A stretch of 64,000 nucleotides of DNA from an uncultured Roseicyclus sp. (GCF_937892565.1 NZ_CALAHQ010000005.1:36536-100535), one strand, 5' to 3'; numbered from the stretch's first letter, positions 8,663 through 18,197 are shown. Notes: generated by a model not told the origin, from the letters alone. Program-made: numbers and translations.

Positions 8663-10239
8663 GCGTTCTGGCCGTGCGCAACCTGTCGGTTCGCTTTGGC
8701 GCCACGCAGGCGGTGCGCGGTGTGTCGTTTGACGTGGGACCGGGCGAAACCGTGGCCCTTGTGGGCGAAAGCGGATCGGGCAAATCGGTTACCGCCTTGT
8801 CCACCGTTGCGCTGGTGCCCGGCGCTTCGGAAATCACCGGGTCGGTCACCTATGATGGTCAGGACATGGTGGGCGCCGATGACGCCACGCTGCGCCGGAT
8901 CCGGGGCAACGACATCAGCTTCATCTTTCAAGAACCGATGACGTCGCTGAACCCGCTTCACACGCTGGAAAAGCAGATCACCGAAAGCCTGGCCTTGCAT
9001 CAGGGTCTGCAAGGTGCCGCCGCGCGCGCGCGGGTGATCGAGCTGTTGCACAAGGTCGGCATCCGCGATCCCGAAACGCGTCTGGGGGCCTATCCGCACC
9101 AATTGTCAGGCGGGCAGCGTCAGCGCGTGATGATCGCCATGGCGCTGGCCAACGGCCCCAAGCTGTTGATTGCGGATGAACCGACAACCGCGCTTGACGT
9201 GACGATTCAGGCGCAGATCCTTGATCTTCTGGCCGATCTCAAGCGCGACATGGGGATGAGCCTGTTGTTCATCACCCATGATCTGACCATCGTGCGGCGC
9301 ATCGCGGACCGGGTCTGTGTGATGCAGAATGGCGAGATCGTCGAACAGGGACCGACGGCGCAGATTTTCGCGGACCCCAAGCACCCCTATACCCGCAAGC
9401 TTTTGGCGGCAGCGGCCACCGGCACGCCCGAACCCGTGGCCGCGAATGCCCCCGAGATCGTGACCACCACCGATCTGCGCATCTGGTTCCCGATCACGCG
9501 CGGGCTGATGCGGCGCACGGTCGGGCATATCAAGGCGGTCAATGCCGCCACCCTGAGCGTGCGTGCGGGCGAGACGCTGGGCATCGTCGGTGAAAGCGGC
9601 TCGGGCAAGACGACCTTGGCCCTGGCCATCATGCGCTTGATCGCCTCGCAGGGGCCGGTGATGTTCATGGGGCGCGATGTGCAGGGCCTGCATTCGCGCG
9701 ATATGCGCCCGCTCAGACGCGACATGCAGATCGTGTTCCAGGATCCCTACGGCAGCCTTAGCCCGCGCATGACCGTGGAACAGATCGTGGCCGAAGGGCT
9801 GGCCGTGCATGGTGTGGGTCGCGCTGACCGGCGCGCGCAGGTGGCCGAGATCCTGACCGAGGTGGGCCTCGACCCCCTGATGATGGATCGCTACCCCCAC
9901 GAGTTTTCGGGCGGCCAACGCCAGCGCATCGCCATTGCCCGCGCCATGATCTTGCGACCCAAGCTGGTTGTGCTGGATGAACCCACAAGCGCGCTCGACA
10001 TGACGGTGCAGGTGCAGATCGTCGATCTGTTGCGCGATCTGCAACGCCGCCACGCCATCGCCTATCTGTTCATCAGCCATGACCTGAAGGTGGTGCGCGC
10101 GCTCAGCCACAAGGTCATCGTGATGCGCAACGGCGATGTCGTCGAGACCGGCGAAACCGCCCGCCTGTTTGCCAACCCGACACATGACTACACCCGCGAA
10201 TTGATGCGCGCGGCCTTTGGTGACATCGGCGTGCCCTGA
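8659..10239 (+). CDS. yejF: Oligopeptide ABC transporter ATPase with two fused nucleotide-binding domains (YejF)
   Basis: This 526-residue protein powers the Yej transporter. It contains two complete ABC ATPase domains in one chain: Walker A GESGSGKS near residues 36-43 and GESGSGKT near 311-318; signatures LSGGQRQRV and FSGGQRQRI; Walker B LLIADEP and LVVLDEP. Each half ends in the oligopeptide-transporter C-terminal extension (PKHPYTRKLL; THDYTRELM). The start ATG overlaps the yejE stop by four bases. An in-frame upstream extension to 8554 lies inside yejE and is rejected. Confidence 0.94.
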   Translation: MSVLAVRNLSVRFGATQAVRGVSFDVGPGETVALVGESGSGKSVTALSTVALVPGASEITGSVTYDGQDMVGADDATLRRIRGNDISFIFQEPMTSLNPLHTLEKQITESLALHQGLQGAAARARVIELLHKVGIRDPETRLGAYPHQLSGGQRQRVMIAMALANGPKLLIADEPTTALDVTIQAQILDLLADLKRDMGMSLLFITHDLTIVRRIADRVCVMQNGEIVEQGPTAQIFADPKHPYTRKLLAAAATGTPEPVAANAPEIVTTTDLRIWFPITRGLMRRTVGHIKAVNAATLSVRAGETLGIVGESGSGKTTLALAIMRLIASQGPVMFMGRDVQGLHSRDMRPLRRDMQIVFQDPYGSLSPRMTVEQIVAEGLAVHGVGRADRRAQVAEILTEVGLDPLMMDRYPHEFSGGQRQRIAIARAMILRPKLVVLDEPTSALDMTVQVQIVDLLRDLQRRHAIAYLFISHDLKVVRALSHKVIVMRNGDVVETGETARLFANPTHDYTRELMRAAFGDIGVP

Positions 10240-10280
10240 AAAGGTTGTAACGGTCAGCAGTTGTCCTTGTAGGCAACATA

Positions 10281-10306
10281 TGCAACCGTCGGTTCATGGT
10301 TTTTTT
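10281..10306 (+). terminator. Possible weak terminator after yejF
   Basis: A short AACC-GTC-GGTT dyad is followed six bases later by a run of seven T. It lies 42 bases beyond the yejF stop, in the gap before the convergent hemN. The stem is weak, so this is tentative. Confidence 0.35.
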
Positions 10307-10361
10307 GGTTCCCACGGCCTGTTGCCGCGTGATGCGCGCGAAATCCCAGCCATGGGGTGTG

Positions 10362-11717
10362 TCAGATCGCAGAGGAATGTCCCTGGCCCTGCGTCTCATA
10401 GGCGTCAAGGGTGCGCGCGATCATGCGGGTCAGAGCCCGTCCCTGGGGGAGGATGCCCAGCCCCTTGGCGTCGATGGTCAGCATTCCCGCAAACTGATCG
10501 GCGGCCTTGGCATAGATGGCGGCCAGCCTTTCGTGCGGCACATCGAAATCCCGCATCAGGGCCGCGCTGTCGATGTGGAAATCGCACATCAGCATCTCGA
10601 TCATCCGCGCCCGGAGCCTGTCTTCGCCCTTGAAGACATGGCCGCGCCCGGTCGCCATCTGGCCCGCGCGCACGGCTTTTTGATAGGCGGCGGTCGAACT
10701 GGCGTTTTGCGCAAAGCCTTGCGGAAAGCGCGAAATGGCGGATGCGCCAAGACCGATCAGCACATCGCAGGTGTCGTCGGTATAGCCTTGGAAATTGCGC
10801 CGCAAATGCCCGGTGCGCGCGGCCACGGCGATGCTGTCCTCGGGTCTGGCGAAATGGTCGATGCCGATCTCCTGATAGCCATCCCACAGAAACAGGCGCC
10901 GCGCGGTGTCAAACAGGTCAAGCCGTGCCTCGGGCGAGGGCAACAGTTCGGTCGGGATCATCGCCTGACGCTTGGCCATCCATGGCACATGGGCATAGCC
11001 ATAAAGCGCCACCCGGTCCGGGTTGAGCGACATCAGCATCTGAACCGAATCCGACAGCCGCGCCATGGTCTGTTCGGGCAGGCCGAACAAGATATCGGCA
11101 TTGAGCGATCGAATGCCTGCCGCACGCAAGCCTTCGACGGCGGCGCGTGTCACCTCATAGCCTTGCACGCGGCCGATGATCTGCTGGATGTCGGGGTCGA
11201 AATCCTGCACCCCGATCGAGGCGCGGGTCATCCCCGCCTCTGCCAGCGCATCGATGCGGGCGGTGTCGATCTCGTTGGGGTCGATCTCGACCGAAAACGC
11301 GGCGTCCGGGGCAAAGGGCATCGCCGCGCGCAGGCTTTGGGCCAGATCACGCATCACCGGGGCGCCCAGCAAGGTGGGCGTGCCGCCCCCCCAATGCAGC
11401 CGCGCCACCGTGACCCCCTGTGGCAATGCGCGCCCCAAAGCCCCGATTTCTTGGGTCAATGTTGCCACATAGGCCAGAACCGGGTCATCGCTTCGCACAC
11501 CTTGGGTGCGACAGGCGCAAAACCAGCACAACCTTCGGCAGAAAGGCACGTGCAGGTAAAGCGAGATGCGCGCCCCCTGCGGGATCGCCGCGATCCAGTC
11601 AAGAAAGACAGCACCCGTCACGTCATTCGAGAATTTCGTGGCCGGTGGGTAGCTGGTGTAACGCGGGACTTTCGCGTCGAAAAGCCCCAACCGGCGGAGT
11701 TGATTGACATGTTCCAT
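10362..11717 (-). CDS. hemN: Oxygen-independent coproporphyrinogen III oxidase (radical SAM)
   Basis: The 451-residue enzyme makes protoporphyrinogen IX without oxygen in haem (and bacteriochlorophyll) synthesis. The radical-SAM cluster motif is C60-RRL-C64-WF-C67, preceded by LYLHVPF as in HemN. GGGTPT follows as the SAM-binding glycine motif. Start 11717 gives MEHVNQLRRLGLF, normal for Rhodobacter HemN; the longer frame upstream runs into the divergent fnrL and is rejected. A perfect FNR palindrome lies 43 bases before the start and is shared with fnrL, so anaerobic induction is expected. Confidence 0.95.
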   Translation of the reverse strand: MEHVNQLRRLGLFDAKVPRYTSYPPATKFSNDVTGAVFLDWIAAIPQGARISLYLHVPFCRRLCWFCACRTQGVRSDDPVLAYVATLTQEIGALGRALPQGVTVARLHWGGGTPTLLGAPVMRDLAQSLRAAMPFAPDAAFSVEIDPNEIDTARIDALAEAGMTRASIGVQDFDPDIQQIIGRVQGYEVTRAAVEGLRAAGIRSLNADILFGLPEQTMARLSDSVQMLMSLNPDRVALYGYAHVPWMAKRQAMIPTELLPSPEARLDLFDTARRLFLWDGYQEIGIDHFARPEDSIAVAARTGHLRRNFQGYTDDTCDVLIGLGASAISRFPQGFAQNASSTAAYQKAVRAGQMATGRGHVFKGEDRLRARMIEMLMCDFHIDSAALMRDFDVPHERLAAIYAKAADQFAGMLTIDAKGLGILPQGRALTRMIARTLDAYETQGQGHSSAI

Positions 11718-11753
11718 TGGATTACCGCTAGAACCAGATCGTGCCGTTTGACC

Positions 11754-11767
11754 TTGATCTGGATCAA
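11754..11767. promoter_or_regulatory. FnrL/FNR binding site between hemN and fnrL
   Basis: TTGAT-CTGG-ATCAA is a perfect match to the FNR consensus (TTGAT-N4-ATCAA). Its centre is about 44 bases from both divergent start codons, so a single site can control hemN and fnrL itself. Confidence 0.88.
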
Positions 11768-11805
11768 TCGCGCGCGGTCCGCCGCCCGGTAAAAGGGATA
11801 AGATC

Positions 11806-12549
11806 ATGCCGCACAGACAACATGCCTTTCCACAGGTCGACTGCGCGCAATGCCCGATCCGACATCGCGCGGTGTGCGCCCGCTGCGAGACCGACGAGCT
11901 CGAGCAGCTTGAGGCGATCAAGTATTACCGCAGCTACGAGGCCGGCCAGACCATCGTCTGGGCGGGTGACAAGATGGATTTCGTGGCCTCGGTCGTGCAT
12001 GGGGTGGCGGCGCTGAGCCAGACGATGGAGGATGGCCGCCGCCAGATGGTGGGGTTGTTGTTGCCGTCCGATTTCATCGGCAGACCCAACCGCGACCGTG
12101 CGTCCTATGATGTGACGGCAACCACGGATGTGCAGCTGTGCTGTTTCCGCCGCATGCCGTTCCAGGAGATGTTGATCACCACGCCCTCTGTCAGCCAGCG
12201 GCTGTTGGAAATGACGCTTGATGAACTGGATGCCGCGCGGGAATGGATGCTGCTTTTGGGGCGCAAGACCGCGCGCGAAAAGATCGCAAGCTTCCTGTCG
12301 ATCATTGCCCGGCGCAACGCGACGCTGCAGGCAAAAAGGCCAAGCGGCCATGTGGCATTCGAGTTGCCGCTGACGCGCGAGGCGATGGCGGATTATCTGG
12401 GCCTGACGCTGGAAACCGTCAGCCGCCAGATGTCGAGCCTGAAGAAAGACGGGGTGATCGCGCTAGAGGACAAACGCCGGATCATCGTGCCCGATTTCGA
12501 CGCGCTGATGCACGAGACGGGCGACGACGCGGATGGTGGCGTCTACTGA
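11806..12549 (+). CDS. fnrL: Oxygen-sensing Crp/Fnr-family regulator FnrL
   Basis: This 247-residue regulator has N-terminal cysteines Cys13, Cys16 and Cys24 (C-x2-C-x7-C) plus Cys112/Cys113, the spacing reported for Paracoccus FnrP and Rhodobacter FnrL, which hold an oxygen-labile [4Fe-4S] cluster. A cNMP-type beta-roll (about 30-130), dimer helix and C-terminal helix-turn-helix (ETVSRQMSSLKKDG) follow. It activates genes for low-oxygen respiration. The FNR sites before hemN/fnrL, uspA/ccoN and ccoG in this window are its likely targets. Confidence 0.95.
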   Translation: MPHRQHAFPQVDCAQCPIRHRAVCARCETDELEQLEAIKYYRSYEAGQTIVWAGDKMDFVASVVHGVAALSQTMEDGRRQMVGLLLPSDFIGRPNRDRASYDVTATTDVQLCCFRRMPFQEMLITTPSVSQRLLEMTLDELDAAREWMLLLGRKTAREKIASFLSIIARRNATLQAKRPSGHVAFELPLTREAMADYLGLTLETVSRQMSSLKKDGVIALEDKRRIIVPDFDALMHETGDDADGGVY

Positions 12550-12591
12550 TCGGCCGCACCGCGCGCGCCCGTAGTGTCCGCCGGTCGGGGC

Positions 12592-13449
12592 TCAGTCGCG
12601 GGACAGCGTGACAACCGGCGGCGCACCCCAGATCGTGCTGCCATCCGCCAGCACCCAGTTCGGTCGCGACGGGATCGGCAGGCGGATGTCCAGACCGTTC
12701 CATCGGTAGACGTGATCCCGGCCATGCGCCAGCGCGACCCGCAGGCCCGGCACGGGGTTCAGGGCCGCATGCACATCCGCCCGCCCATCCTTCTTGAAAT
12801 GGGCGATATCCCAATCCTCGATCAGGCCCTCGTGCCGGGTGCGCACCCAGCAATGCATGCCCGCCGCGATACCGTCGGGATCGTCGTCGAAGAAATAGCA
12901 GGTGAGATAGGCCGTGTCGTATCCAGCCGTGCGCAGCGCCGCCACAAGATAGGTGTTGATGTCGATGCAATCGCCCACCGCGCAGGCGACGGCCGGGATG
13001 GCGTCGTGCCCCGTATACCAGCGGTCGGGCCCTTCGATCGCGCCGTAGGCAAAGCGCTTGGCCGTATCGAGGACGATCGCCTCCAATCCGCGCCGACCGC
13101 CCCCGGCGTCTTGCGCCATGCGCCGCGCATCCTGTGCCAGATCCTGCGCCGCGCGGCGGCGGGCGGCCGGTTCCGGGTGCCAGGCCGCATCGGCAAGCGT
13201 TCCCGGCCGGCCAGAGACAACATGGCCAAGCCGTGCGGGCGCGTCGGGATGGGGCGGGGTGAGCAGGGCGGCAAGCTGCCCGCTGCGCGCCTCACCCAGG
13301 ATGCTTGTGTTCCATCCCTCCGGCAGGTCGACCCGTTCGAGGCGCTGGAACTCGGTGTCGATCCCCAAGGGAACGATCAGCGCGACCGCGTCATGGTCGC
13401 GAGCGGTGTCCGTCATCTCGACGGTGACAGTGGCAAGCGGCAGCGGCAT
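12592..13449 (-). CDS. Transglutaminase-like domain protein (predicted cysteine protease/transferase fold)
   Basis: The 285-residue protein has no signal peptide. The C-terminal half holds a transglutaminase-core triad: Cys in AVGDCIDINTY, His in GMHCWVRT and Asp in IEDWDIAH. The N-terminal half (about 1-110) resembles the beta-rich domain that precedes many bacterial members. The precise reaction is unknown; such proteins are usually predicted peptidases. It lies alone between fnrL (convergent, 42 bases away) and uspA, and it is absent from the fnrL-uspA-cco order I know from Rhodobacter, so it may be a later insertion. Confidence 0.8.
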   Translation of the reverse strand: MPLPLATVTVEMTDTARDHDAVALIVPLGIDTEFQRLERVDLPEGWNTSILGEARSGQLAALLTPPHPDAPARLGHVVSGRPGTLADAAWHPEPAARRRAAQDLAQDARRMAQDAGGGRRGLEAIVLDTAKRFAYGAIEGPDRWYTGHDAIPAVACAVGDCIDINTYLVAALRTAGYDTAYLTCYFFDDDPDGIAAGMHCWVRTRHEGLIEDWDIAHFKKDGRADVHAALNPVPGLRVALAHGRDHVYRWNGLDIRLPIPSRPNWVLADGSTIWGAPPVVTLSRD

Positions 13450-13532
13450 CCATCACACCCCGTGGTTCCGGCCATGGCGCGATACCCCGACCGGATTACG
13501 GTTCCATGACGACCGACAGCATCGCTCGCGCC

Positions 13533-14372
13533 TCAATGTGCCATGAACACCGGCACCGTTGCATGTTCGAGCATGTTGCGCGTCGCCCCGCCCAGAATCG
13601 CTTCGCGAAAGCGGGAATGCCCATAAGCCCCCATCACCAGAAGATCGGCGTCGCTGTCGCTGACATGGCGCGCGATCATCTCGGATACGCGCGGCAATGT
13701 CTGGGCAAGGATCGAGACCGAGACCTTGACCCCATGGCGGCTGAGCATGCGCGACAACTCCGCGCCGGGGTCCGCGACCTCGGGGCTATGCCGCTCGGGG
13801 GCGATGATGCAGATGTCCACCTCGCGCGCGGCTTTCAGCAGGGGGATCGCGTGGCGCACAGCGGCCATGGCTTCGGCCGATTCGTTCCAGGCGATCACGA
13901 TGCGGTCGGGCCTGCCCGACGGGGCCACCCCTTTGGCCAGAACGATCACCGGGGCATTGCCATTGAAGATCGCCGCTTCGACGATGACCGGGGCATCGGA
14001 ATACTGCCCTTCGCCATAGGGCTTGGGCTGGATCACCAGATCGGCAAAGCGCGCCCGCCGTGCGACCAGCCCCATCACGGAGGCCGATTGCGCCACCATC
14101 GCGTCGACGCCCCATGAGATCGCGCTGCGCGCCAATTCGGTGCGCGCCGCAGCCTCGATCGCATTCGCCTCGGTCTGGGCCTGCATGATGGTTTCCTCAT
14201 GCATCAACGTCGTCGCACCGGCGAAATAATACCCCGTCTGCGTGCGGTCGATCCCAAGACACAACACGTCAAGATGCGCGCCCTGGCTTTCCGCGAAAGG
14301 CACCGCCGCGCCCAGCACGGCGGGCACCTCCTTGGGGTCGGTCAGGATGGTCAGGATGGATTTATAGGCCAT
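13533..14372 (-). CDS. uspA: Tandem universal stress protein (UspA family)
   Basis: This 279-residue protein holds two Usp domains. The C-terminal one has the ATP-binding G-x2-G-x9-G pattern (GAYGHSRFREAILGG). Start 14372 is preceded by a strong GAGGAGG ribosome site, so the ten extra codons up to 14402 are rejected. It is divergent from ccoN, with an FNR palindrome 56-69 bases before its start, so it is probably induced together with the cbb3 oxidase when oxygen falls. The exact physiological role is not known. Confidence 0.9.
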   Translation of the reverse strand: MAYKSILTILTDPKEVPAVLGAAVPFAESQGAHLDVLCLGIDRTQTGYYFAGATTLMHEETIMQAQTEANAIEAAARTELARSAISWGVDAMVAQSASVMGLVARRARFADLVIQPKPYGEGQYSDAPVIVEAAIFNGNAPVIVLAKGVAPSGRPDRIVIAWNESAEAMAAVRHAIPLLKAAREVDICIIAPERHSPEVADPGAELSRMLSRHGVKVSVSILAQTLPRVSEMIARHVSDSDADLLVMGAYGHSRFREAILGGATRNMLEHATVPVFMAH

Positions 14373-14427
14373 GGATACCTCCTCGGTCGGCTCCTTTTGC
14401 ATCTAGACCGGGGCAGGACGCCGCACC

Positions 14428-14441
14428 TTGACCTGCGTCAA
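14428..14441. promoter_or_regulatory. FNR-type site proximal to uspA
   Basis: TTGAC-CTGC-GTCAA is a perfect dyad differing from the FNR consensus only in the symmetric T-to-C and A-to-G change. It is the box nearer uspA in the divergent uspA/ccoN region. Confidence 0.78.
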
Positions 14442-14459
14442 CGGGACGGGCGGTTGCGT

Positions 14460-14473
14460 TTGACATGGATCAA
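14460..14473. promoter_or_regulatory. FNR-type site proximal to ccoN
   Basis: TTGAC-ATGG-ATCAA matches the FNR consensus in nine of ten conserved positions. The centre is about 103 bases before the ccoN ATG, which leaves room for a promoter with the box near -41 and a leader of about 60 bases. Confidence 0.8.
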
Positions 14474-14569
14474 GGCCAGCCGCCGCCCCTTGGATGATGT
14501 GGGGGCAGATGGAACAGCGCCGGGCGGCTTGATGCGTGTCGGAACCGGCGCCTCACGAAGGGACGATCG

Positions 14570-16171
14570 ATGCTTGATTATGTAAAGCTGTTGATCCTTG
14601 GCCTAGTGGCGGTCTGTGCTGCCATCGCGGCCAATTACGCGCGGGATCTGGCCTATCTGGTCCATGCGCTGTTGATCATGGGGGCCGCCGCCATCACGTT
14701 CGTGATCGTGCTGCGCAGCGCCGATGAGCCCAAGGCCCCGGTGCCGGCCAACGAATACATGGACGGCCCGGTCAGGGCCGCCGCCATCGCCACCGCCTTT
14801 TGGGGGGTGGTGGGCTTTCTGGCGGGCACCTTCATCGCCTTTCAACTGGCCTATCCGGTGCTGAATTTCGACTGGGCGCAGGGATATCTGAATTTCGGGC
14901 GGCTGCGGCCGCTGCACACCTCGGCGGTGATTTTTGCGTTTGGCGGCAACGCGCTTCTGGCGGCCAGCTTCTACATCGTCCAGCGCACAAGCGCGGTGCG
15001 GCTATGGGGTGGGAACACGGCCTGGTTCGTGTTCTGGGGTTATCAGCTGTTCATCGTGATGGCCGCGACCGGCTATATCCTCGGCTCGACCCAGGGCCAG
15101 GAATATGCCGAGCCTGAATGGCTGACCGATCTGTGGCTGACCATCGTCTGGGTTGCGTTTCTGGCGGTCTTCCTGGGCACGCTGATCAAGCGCAAGGAAC
15201 CCCATATCTACGTCGCCAACTGGTTCTTGTTGTCCTTCATCGTCACGGTGGCGATGCTGCATGTGGTCAACAACCTGCAGATCCCGGTGTCGCTGTTCGG
15301 GTCGCGGTCGGTCACGGTCATGTCGGGCGTGCAGAACGCCATGACGCAGTGGTGGTATGGCCATAACGCCGTGGGCTTTTTCCTGACCGCCGGTTTTCTG
15401 GGGATGATGTATTATTTCATCCCCAAACAGGCCGAGCGCCCGGTCTATTCCTACAAGCTCAGCATCATCCATTTCTGGGCGCTGATCTTTCTTTATATCT
15501 GGGCGGGTCCGCATCATCTGCATTACACGGCGCTGCCTGACTGGGCCTCGACGCTGGGGATGGTGTTCTCGATCGTGCTGTGGATGCCCAGCTGGGGCGG
15601 CATGATCAACGGGCTGATGACGCTGTCGGGCGCGTGGGACAAGCTGCGCACCGATCCGGTGTTGCGGATGATGGTCACCTCGGTCGCGTTTTACGGCATG
15701 TCGACCTTTGAGGGGCCGATGATGTCGATCCGGGCGGTCAATTCGCTGTCGCATTACACAGACTGGACCATCGGCCATGTGCATTCCGGCGCGCTGGGCT
15801 GGAACGGCATGATCACCTTCGGGATGCTCTACTACCTGTTCCCCAAGCTGTGGAACAAGCAGCGGCTCTACAGTCTGCGCGCGGTCAGCTGGCATTACTG
15901 GTTGGCCACCATCGGCATCGTTCTTTACGCCGCCTCGATGTGGGTGACGGGGATCATGGAGGGCCTGATGTGGCGCGAAGTCGATGCCCAGGGGTTCCTT
16001 GTGAATTCCTTTGCCGACACGGTCGCCGCCAAGTTCCCGATGTATGTGGTGCGGGGCTTGGGTGGGGTTCTCTACCTTGCCGGTGCGCTGATCATGGCCT
16101 GGAACCTCTACATGACGGTCCGCAAGGGTGTCGTCCGCCGTGACGCGCCGCTTGTGGCCCCGGCCGAATAA
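14570..16171 (+). CDS. ccoN: cbb3-type cytochrome c oxidase subunit I (CcoN)
   Basis: This 533-residue catalytic subunit of the high-affinity oxidase reduces oxygen at a haem b/CuB centre and pumps protons. It has about twelve to fourteen transmembrane helices with conserved His ligands in [39 protein letters not shown] and [13 protein letters not shown]. Length is normal. It is the first gene of ccoNOQP, with gaps of 14 and 13 bases to the following genes, and is preceded by an FNR site. Confidence 0.97.
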   Translation: MLDYVKLLILGLVAVCAAIAANYARDLAYLVHALLIMGAAAITFVIVLRSADEPKAPVPANEYMDGPVRAAAIATAFWGVVGFLAGTFIAFQLAYPVLNFDWAQGYLNFGRLRPLHTSAVIFAFGGNALLAASFYIVQRTSAVRLWGGNTAWFVFWGYQLFIVMAATGYILGSTQGQEYAEPEWLTDLWLTIVWVAFLAVFLGTLIKRKEPHIYVANWFLLSFIVTVAMLHVVNNLQIPVSLFGSRSVTVMSGVQNAMTQWWYGHNAVGFFLTAGFLGMMYYFIPKQAERPVYSYKLSIIHFWALIFLYIWAGPHHLHYTALPDWASTLGMVFSIVLWMPSWGGMINGLMTLSGAWDKLRTDPVLRMMVTSVAFYGMSTFEGPMMSIRAVNSLSHYTDWTIGHVHSGALGWNGMITFGMLYYLFPKLWNKQRLYSLRAVSWHYWLATIGIVLYAASMWVTGIMEGLMWREVDAQGFLVNSFADTVAAKFPMYVVRGLGGVLYLAGALIMAWNLYMTVRKGVVRRDAPLVAPAE

Positions 16172-16185
16172 GGAGGGCCCGAAAG

Positions 16186-16914
16186 ATGGCACTTGAAGGT
16201 CACAAGAAGATCGAAACCAACGCCACCTTGCTTTTGACGCTCAGCTTTCTGGCCGTCACGGTGGGGGGCATCGTGGAAATCGCGCCGCTGTTCTATCTTG
16301 AGAACACGATCGAGGATGTGGATGGCATGCGCCCCTATGCGCCGCTGGAGCTTGCGGGGCGCGAAATCTACATCCGCGAAGGCTGCTATGTCTGCCACAG
16401 CCAGATGATCCGCCCGATGCGCGACGAGGTGGAACGCTACGGCCACTACAGCCTTGCCGCCGAAAGCCAGTATGATCACCCGTTCCAGTGGGGGTCAAAG
16501 CGCACCGGCCCCGATCTGGCGCGTGTGGGCGGGCGGTATTCGGATGAATGGCATGTGGATCATTTCACCAGCCCGCAATCCGTGGTGCCGGAATCGGTCA
16601 TGCCGGCCTATGCCTATCTGGCCGATACCGTTCTTCAGCCGACCCATGTCGTCGATCTGATGCGCACCCACCGGATGGTGGGCGTGCCCTACAGCGACGA
16701 GATGCTGGAAAACGCGCGGGTCGATTTCATCCAGCAGGCCACCGATTTCGGTGATCCGGGCGTGCTCGAACGCTACCCCGGCGCGCAGCAGCGCGATTTC
16801 GACGGGCAGCCCGAGGTCACCGAAATGGATGCGCTGATCGCCTATATGCAGATGCTGGGCACGCTGGTCGATTTCTCGACCTTCATGCCCGACCAAGCCT
16901 TTGCAAGCCGGTAA
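16186..16914 (+). CDS. ccoO: cbb3-type cytochrome c oxidase monohaem subunit II (CcoO)
   Basis: The 242-residue subunit has one N-terminal membrane anchor (about residues 14-34) and a periplasmic cytochrome c domain with haem motif CYVCH (Cys67, Cys70, His71). A Met ligand is visible in [11 protein letters not shown]. It passes electrons from CcoP to CcoN. It is 14 bases after ccoN in the ccoNOQP operon, with an AGGAGG ribosome site. Confidence 0.96.
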   Translation: MALEGHKKIETNATLLLTLSFLAVTVGGIVEIAPLFYLENTIEDVDGMRPYAPLELAGREIYIREGCYVCHSQMIRPMRDEVERYGHYSLAAESQYDHPFQWGSKRTGPDLARVGGRYSDEWHVDHFTSPQSVVPESVMPAYAYLADTVLQPTHVVDLMRTHRMVGVPYSDEMLENARVDFIQQATDFGDPGVLERYPGAQQRDFDGQPEVTEMDALIAYMQMLGTLVDFSTFMPDQAFASR

Positions 16915-16927
16915 GGGGGGCTGAACG

Positions 16928-17143
16928 ATGGAAGACACCTATACCGTGCTGCAGGTCATCGCCCGCAGTTGGGGCGCGATGTTCATGCTGCTCTTTTTCC
17001 TTGGCGTGATCGTGTTCACCTTGCGACCGGGCAGCCGCAAGATCCACCGCGACACCGCGAACATTCCGTTTCGTCATGATGACCGGCCGGCCCGGGACAC
17101 GCCACAGGCCCAGACCCGCCAGACCAAGGAGGCGCGGCAATGA
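16928..17143 (+). CDS. ccoQ: cbb3-type cytochrome c oxidase small subunit CcoQ (FixQ)
   Basis: This is a 71-residue single-helix membrane protein (helix about residues 15-36) with a basic cytoplasmic tail. CcoQ/FixQ stabilises the cbb3 complex. Position between ccoO and ccoP, the FRHDDRP segment typical of Rhodobacter CcoQ, and the ATGA overlap with ccoP support the call. Confidence 0.93.
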   Translation: MEDTYTVLQVIARSWGAMFMLLFFLGVIVFTLRPGSRKIHRDTANIPFRHDDRPARDTPQAQTRQTKEARQ

Positions 17144-18054
17144 GCGACCACAAGACACCCCATCCCGAAGAGCAAAGGCTTTTGGCGGGTGACCCCGAGA
17201 CGACCGGCCATAGCTGGGACGGGATCAAGGAATTCAACAACCCGCTGCCGCGCTGGTGGCTCTGGACCTTTTACGCCACGATCGTCTGGGGCATCGCCTA
17301 TACGGTGATGTATCCGGCCTGGCCGCTGATCAACGGGGCCACGCCCGGGATCTTGGGCTTTTCGACCCGCGCCAATGTCGCCGCCGATATCGAGCGATTC
17401 GACGCGATGAACGCCGATATCCGCACCCGTCTGACCGAGGTGGAACTGGCCGCGATCACGCTCGACGCGCATCCCGACCTCTACAACTACGCCATTCAGG
17501 GCGGGGCGGCGGTGTTTGCCACATGGTGTTCGCAATGCCATGGTGCGGGGGCGGCCGGTGTTCAGGCGGCGGGCTATCCCAACCTGCTTGACGATGACTG
17601 GCTCTGGGGTGGCACGGTCGACGAGATCCATTTCACGATCAGCCACGGCATCCGCAATGCCGATGATCCCGATGCGCGCTATTCGGAAATGCCGGCCTTT
17701 GGCGATTTGCTTGGCGATGCGGATATCGCGGCGGTGGTCCAATATCTGCGCAATGTCTCGGGGCAAGCCGCCGATGTCACGCTCGCGGCGGCGGGCGAGG
17801 CGGTCTATCTGGAAAACTGTGCGGCGTGCCATCTCGATGACGGGGCTGGCGACCGCTTTCTGGGCGCGCCAAATCTGACCGATGCGATCTGGCTTTATGG
17901 CGGGTCCGAGGCGGCGATCGAACACAGCGTGCGCTTTGCCCGATTTGGGGTGATGCCGCCCTGGTCGGCCCAAGCCTCAAGCGCGGGGCGTCTGTCCGAG
18001 GATCAGTTGCGCGCCGTTTCGATCTATGTCCACTCCCTGGGTGGCGGCGAATAG
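17140..18054 (+). CDS. ccoP: cbb3-type cytochrome c oxidase dihaem subunit III (CcoP)
   Basis: This 304-residue protein has an N-terminal membrane helix (about 40-60, after the conserved NNPLPRWWLWTFY) and two periplasmic cytochrome c domains with haem motifs CSQCH (Cys130-His134) and CAACH (Cys227-His231). It receives electrons from soluble or membrane cytochromes (cytochrome c(y) is encoded earlier in the window) and passes them to CcoO. The start overlaps ccoQ by four bases. Three hairpins follow the stop. Confidence 0.96.
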   Translation: MSDHKTPHPEEQRLLAGDPETTGHSWDGIKEFNNPLPRWWLWTFYATIVWGIAYTVMYPAWPLINGATPGILGFSTRANVAADIERFDAMNADIRTRLTEVELAAITLDAHPDLYNYAIQGGAAVFATWCSQCHGAGAAGVQAAGYPNLLDDDWLWGGTVDEIHFTISHGIRNADDPDARYSEMPAFGDLLGDADIAAVVQYLRNVSGQAADVTLAAAGEAVYLENCAACHLDDGAGDRFLGAPNLTDAIWLYGGSEAAIEHSVRFARFGVMPPWSAQASSAGRLSEDQLRAVSIYVHSLGGGE

Positions 18055-18072
18055 GCCGCCTTGGGTCACGGG

Positions 18073-18098
18073 TCCGCCAACCCCTCCCGGTTGGCGGA
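18073..18098. terminator. First of three tandem hairpins after ccoP
   Basis: TCCGCCAACC and GGTTGGCGGA form a perfect ten-pair stem with a six-base loop, 18 bases beyond the ccoP stop. No T run follows, so it may act as an mRNA-end stabiliser or processing site rather than a simple terminator. Confidence 0.6.
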
Positions 18099-18102
18099 AT
18101 GG

Positions 18103-18145
18103 CACCGGTCCCGCGCCTGTTCGCGCGTTTCCCGCGGGACCGGTG
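18103..18145. repeat. Second tandem hairpin after ccoP (13-bp inverted repeat)
   Basis: CACCGGTCCCGCG (18103-18115) and CGCGGGACCGGTG (18133-18145) are perfect 13-base inverted repeats around a 17-base loop, starting five bases after the first hairpin. Confidence 0.6.
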
Positions 18146-18152
18146 TCGTCAT

Positions 18153-18197
18153 CACAGCCCGCCCCCTTCCTCAGACGGGGCGCGCGGGCTGTGTTTT
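18153..18197 (+). terminator. Third tandem hairpin after ccoP, with T run
   Basis: CACAGCCCGC (18153-18162) pairs with GCGGGCTGTG (18184-18193), and the stem is followed by TTTTC. This is the best terminator candidate for ccoNOQP. It ends 26 bases before the FNR box of ccoG. Confidence 0.65.
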
